Origin: Bacteroides coprosuis DSM 18011
GTDB taxonomy: Bacteria > Bacteroidota > Bacteroidia > Bacteroidales > Bacteroidaceae
Direction of reading: 5' to 3'
NCBI GenBank assembly: GCA_000212915.1
Contig: CM001167.1
Span: 62,001 to 126,000, forward strand
Length of the DNA stretch: 64,000 bases
The position numbers and the translations under genes are program-made. Every line of letters starts with the position of its first letter. The first letter of the stretch is position 1. Below are positions 61,776-64,000 of this stretch, in pieces. Below the pieces are notes generated by a model, which saw only the letters and a list, made by a program, of their open reading frames with translations, searched no databases and was not told the DNA's origin.

Positions 61776-62048
61776 TTATTTCATCATATCAGTTACGTAT
61801 GGGAGTAACGCTAAGTGACGCGCTCTCTTCACTGCTTGTGCAACTCTGCGTTGGAACTTCAATGAAGTACCAGTAATACGACGAGGAAGAATCTTACCTT
61901 GCTCGTTTAAGAATTTCTTCAAGAATTCAGGATCCTTGTAATCGATGTACTTAATACCATTCTTTTTGAAACGGCAATATTTCTTCTTTTTAACGTCTAC
62001 TGAAGGTGGAGTTAAGTATCTGATTTCTGATTGACTTTTCTGTGCCAT
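61776..62048 (-). CDS. rpsR: 30S ribosomal protein S18
   Basis: 90 residues. The signature [19 protein letters not shown] and the following [13 protein letters not shown] (about residues 54-86) are diagnostic of S18, which pairs with S6 on the 30S platform. It starts two bases after the rpsF stop. The N-terminus ([16 protein letters not shown]) has a single Cys, so a zinc-ribbon form is not indicated. Confidence 0.97.
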   Translation of the reverse strand: MAQKSQSEIRYLTPPSVDVKKKKYCRFKKNGIKYIDYKDPEFLKKFLNEQGKILPRRITGTSLKFQRRVAQAVKRARHLALLPYVTDMMK

Positions 62049-62050
62049 AA

Positions 62051-62398
62051 TTATTTACCCTCCTTTTTAGATGATTTAATATTTCTTCTCTTAGCAGCGT
62101 ATTCTGCAGCGTATTTGTCCATCTTAAATGTAAGGAAACGGATAACACGTTCGTCACGACGGAAACTTACTTCCAATTTTTCGATAACAGCAGGATCTGC
62201 GTTAAACTCTAACAACTGATAGAAACCAGTTGATTTTTTTTGGATAGGATAAGCCAATTTTTTTAGGCCCCAATTTTCTTCATTGACGATCTCAGCACCT
62301 TCAGCTTGAAGAACATCTTTGAATTTCTCTACCGCTTCCTTCATCTGAACATCAGATAAAACGGGAGTTAAAATGAAAACGGTTTCGTATTGATTCAT
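62051..62398 (-). CDS. rpsF: 30S ribosomal protein S6
   Basis: 115 residues. [16 protein letters not shown] at the N-terminus and [20 protein letters not shown], followed by [15 protein letters not shown], are the family signatures. It heads the S6-S18-L9 operon and forms a heterodimer with S18. In many bacteria the S6-S18 complex binds its own leader RNA; the short leader here (43 bases from the -7 box to the ATG) leaves little room for such a structure, so autoregulation is not claimed. Confidence 0.97.
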   Translation of the reverse strand: MNQYETVFILTPVLSDVQMKEAVEKFKDVLQAEGAEIVNEENWGLKKLAYPIQKKSTGFYQLLEFNADPAVIEKLEVSFRRDERVIRFLTFKMDKYAAEYAAKRRNIKSSKKEGK

Positions 62399-62441
62399 AC
62401 TTACTTAAAAATTATTTAATAAAAAATCTTTTATTGCGGTG

Positions 62442-62449
62442 CAAAGATA
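62442..62449 (-). promoter_or_regulatory. -7 promoter box for the rpsF operon
   Basis: TATCTTTG on the minus strand, 43 bases before the rpsF ATG. Confidence 0.75.
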
Positions 62450-62525
62450 GTTATTATAACTTCTCACGCAAAAGGTTTCATTAAATTTCTACCTTTTTTA
62501 ACTAGGTTTTCCAAGTTAAGAAATT

Positions 62526-62533
62526 TATCTTTG
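62526..62533 (+). promoter_or_regulatory. -7 promoter box for the MarR-family gene
   Basis: TATCTTTG lies 30 bases before the ATG at 62564, and overlaps an in-frame TTG that therefore is not the start. Confidence 0.7.
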
Positions 62534-62563
62534 TGTAATAAGTTGTTTAAACAAATATTTAGG

Positions 62564-63022
62564 ATGACTGATCAATTTGAATTCGACATTAGACTAATCT
62601 TTGCCATATTAAACGGCAAAGTGTCGGCTGCGATATATCGCAAGCTTTATAGAAATTTTAAGAAGAACGGGCTAGATATTACGCCCGAACAGTGGACTGT
62701 CCTCATTTATTTATGGGAGAAAGACGGTGTCAAACAGCAAGATTTATGCGATGCTACGTTCAAAGACAAACCCAGCATGACGAGATTACTCGACAATATG
62801 GAGCGCCAACACTTAGTAGTTCGCATATCTCAAGAACAAGATAGGAGGACAAATCTTATTTACTTGACTAAAACTGGTAAAGATTTAGAGGAATCTGCAC
62901 ATCAGATTACTATTCAAACTTTAAATGAAGCTTTGGAAGGTATATCAGCAGAGGAACTAGAAATCTGTCAGGTAGTTATGAAGCAAATCTTCAGAAATAC
63001 AACGGAAATAAAAGACATCTAA
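62564..63022 (+). CDS. MarR-family transcriptional regulator
   Basis: 152-residue winged-helix regulator from the ATG at 62564 (MTDQFEFDIRLIF). The DNA-binding core reads LDITPEQWTVLIYLWEKDGV, then KQQDLCDATFKDKPSMTRLL, with the wing VVRISQEQDRRTNLIYLTKTG, the DxRxxxxxLT motif of MarR proteins. Dimerisation helices lie at both ends. The signal is unknown. It stands between the divergent ribosomal operon and a small membrane protein gene, with no obvious efflux partner. Confidence 0.92.
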   Translation: MTDQFEFDIRLIFAILNGKVSAAIYRKLYRNFKKNGLDITPEQWTVLIYLWEKDGVKQQDLCDATFKDKPSMTRLLDNMERQHLVVRISQEQDRRTNLIYLTKTGKDLEESAHQITIQTLNEALEGISAEELEICQVVMKQIFRNTTEIKDI

Positions 63023-63151
63023 CGTAAAATTGAAAAGAAGCCGTGTATAACAGTAAAAATAAGAGTGTTTTATGAACAATTATTTTTAGGATTAGATAAT
63101 AATGCTTTAATTTGTGATAGAATATAAATAATCTACATAAATCACACGCAA

Positions 63152-63328
63152 ATGAAAGGCTTATTAAAAAACTTAGGAATACTTATTATACTTATTGGTG
63201 TAGGTATTCTTGTAGGTAGTGCAATAACTCACAACCTAGACAACAATACTATCCTTGGTAGTTCTATATCTTTAATCATTATTGGTTTTATAGCTTATAT
63301 TATTATCAATAAAAAGATTGTTGACTAA
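63152..63328 (+). CDS. Small two-helix membrane protein (58 residues)
   Basis: MKGLLKNLGILIILIGVGIL begins a product with two hydrophobic helices (about residues 7-25 and 36-53). A short polar loop with THNLDNNTILG joins them and the tail NKKIVD is charged. The start follows a purine-poor leader 129 bases after the MarR stop. I recall similar short proteins in other Bacteroidales, which favours a real gene; function unknown. A perfect terminator follows 32 bases later. Confidence 0.7.
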   Translation: MKGLLKNLGILIILIGVGILVGSAITHNLDNNTILGSSISLIIIGFIAYIIINKKIVD

Positions 63329-63360
63329 TTCAACAACAAGTATAGTTTAAGAAGAAATTA

Positions 63361-63392
63361 AAAAAGCGAGTGTTATAACACTCGCTTTTTTA
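63361..63392. terminator. Bidirectional terminator before the response regulator
   Basis: AAAAAAGCGAGTGTT (63361-63375) and AACACTCGCTTTTTT (63378-63392) are perfect 15-bp arms with a two-base loop. It serves the small membrane protein gene and the convergent response regulator. Confidence 0.92.
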
Positions 63393-63408
63393 ATTTGTAT
63401 ATCAGAAG

Positions 63409-64000
63409 TTACTCTTCACTAGGAGTAATTAATTTATAACCTTTTCCGTGAATATTAATAATTTCAACTTCTGGATCTGGTTTCAAATGTTTACGTAGTT
63501 TAGTGATATATACATCCATACTACGAGCATTGAAATAATTATCATCAATCCAAATTGTTTTAAGAGCAAAGTCTCTTTGAAGAATTTCATTTGCATGAGC
63601 ACATAATAGACTCAACAATTCTGATTCTTTAGTTGTAAGTTTGGTTTGGTCTTCACCCATTGTCAACACTTGCTTTTGGGTATCAAATATAAATTTACCA
63701 ATCTTATAAACATTCTTTTCCTTGTTCTTTTTGCCTCTAACTCTTCTAAGGATAGCTTCAATTCTGAATGTAAGCTCTTCCATACTAAATGGCTTGGTGA
63801 TATAATCATCAGCACCAATCTTAAATCCTTCTAGGATATCATCCTTAAGAGTCTTAGCTGTTAAAAAGATAATAGGAATTTCTGCATTCACAGCACGAAC
63901 TTCTTGTGCTAATGTAAATCCGTCCTTTTTAGGCATCATCACATCAAATACACACAGATCGTACTTATTTTTCAAGAATGCTTTGTAACCTTCTTCTCCA
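63409..64000 (-). CDS. rprY: OmpR/PhoB-type response regulator RprY, 5' end missing
   Basis: The minus-strand frame stays open to the end of the window, so the N-terminus lies outside. Present are most of the receiver domain, with the phospho-Asp in LCVFDVMMPKKDG, the Thr in IIFLTAKTLKDD, and the Lys in DDYITKPFSMEEL. The complete winged-helix output domain follows (KLTTKESELLSLLCAHANEI, ARSMDVYITKLRKHL, NIHGKGYKLI). The sequence closely resembles Bacteroides RprY as I remember it. The cognate RprX kinase is not in the window. Confidence 0.9.
   Translation of the reverse strand, partial: GEEGYKAFLKNKYDLCVFDVMMPKKDGFTLAQEVRAVNAEIPIIFLTAKTLKDDILEGFKIGADDYITKPFSMEELTFRIEAILRRVRGKKNKEKNVYKIGKFIFDTQKQVLTMGEDQTKLTTKESELLSLLCAHANEILQRDFALKTIWIDDNYFNARSMDVYITKLRKHLKPDPEVEIINIHGKGYKLITPSEE

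Overview
The window looks like a chromosomal segment of a low-GC member of the Bacteroidales, Bacteroides-like. Many genes are preceded by the Bacteroidetes -7 promoter box TAnnTTTG, mostly as TATCTTTG or TACCTTTG. The gene families fit as well: paired ExbD proteins with a TonB, a gltA-icd-acnA cluster, a PCMD-type lipoprotein, an RprY-like response regulator and the rpsF-rpsR-rplI operon. Species cannot be fixed by eye.

Layout. 1-4.2 kb: yicC end, gmk, nadD, two metallophosphoesterases, menA. 4.2-12.2 kb: an ABC-F ATPase, then an apparent heavy-metal efflux locus (small His/Cys-rich exported protein, RND adaptor, RND pump, TolC-like channel). 12.2-19 kb: an RNA methyltransferase, a secreted phospholipase-D/cardiolipin-synthase-like protein, thyA-folA, an Lrp regulator, an M64 peptidase and a GNAT enzyme. 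19-26.2 kb: a gene split by an in-frame TGA, a long gene-free stretch, the ExbB/ExbD/ExbD energiser operon, tRNA-Ser(GGA), tatD, a polyprenyl synthetase and tonB. 26.4-39.7 kb: cmk-ispH, pfkA, gltA-icd-acnA, an acyl-ACP thioesterase, a SlyD-type isomerase, a cysteine desulfidase-like enzyme and a lipoprotein/beta-barrel pair.

39.8-50.1 kb is an integrated mobilizable island, visibly richer in G+C over its mobilization and recombination genes. It holds a lincosamide-nucleotidyltransferase-like gene paired with a nucleoside phosphorylase-like gene. A mobilization set follows (relaxase, MobC-like protein, coiled-coil membrane protein, candidate oriT), then an excisionase-like HTH protein and three tyrosine recombinases. 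It carries no recognisable conjugation (Tra) genes, so it would need a helper element to transfer.

50.3-64 kb returns to housekeeping genes: a lipoprotein, aroC, an M20 peptidase, mgsA, an envelope cluster (mtaB, LpxL-like acyltransferase, GT2), and an acyl-CoA synthetase. The hairpin loop of that synthetase's terminator has been split by a complete IS1182-family insertion sequence. Then come the S6/S18/L9 operon, a MarR regulator, a 58-residue membrane protein and the end of an rprY-like gene.

The most notable items beyond routine annotation are: the insertion sequence placed symmetrically in the terminator loop; a dispersed intergenic element built from TGACACCGACAT motifs at 21-22 bp spacing (two close copies and one degenerate); the TGA-split gene; the nucleotidyltransferase/phosphorylase cargo pair; and iterated GTTATCCTG(A/T)AT motifs between recombination genes of the island.
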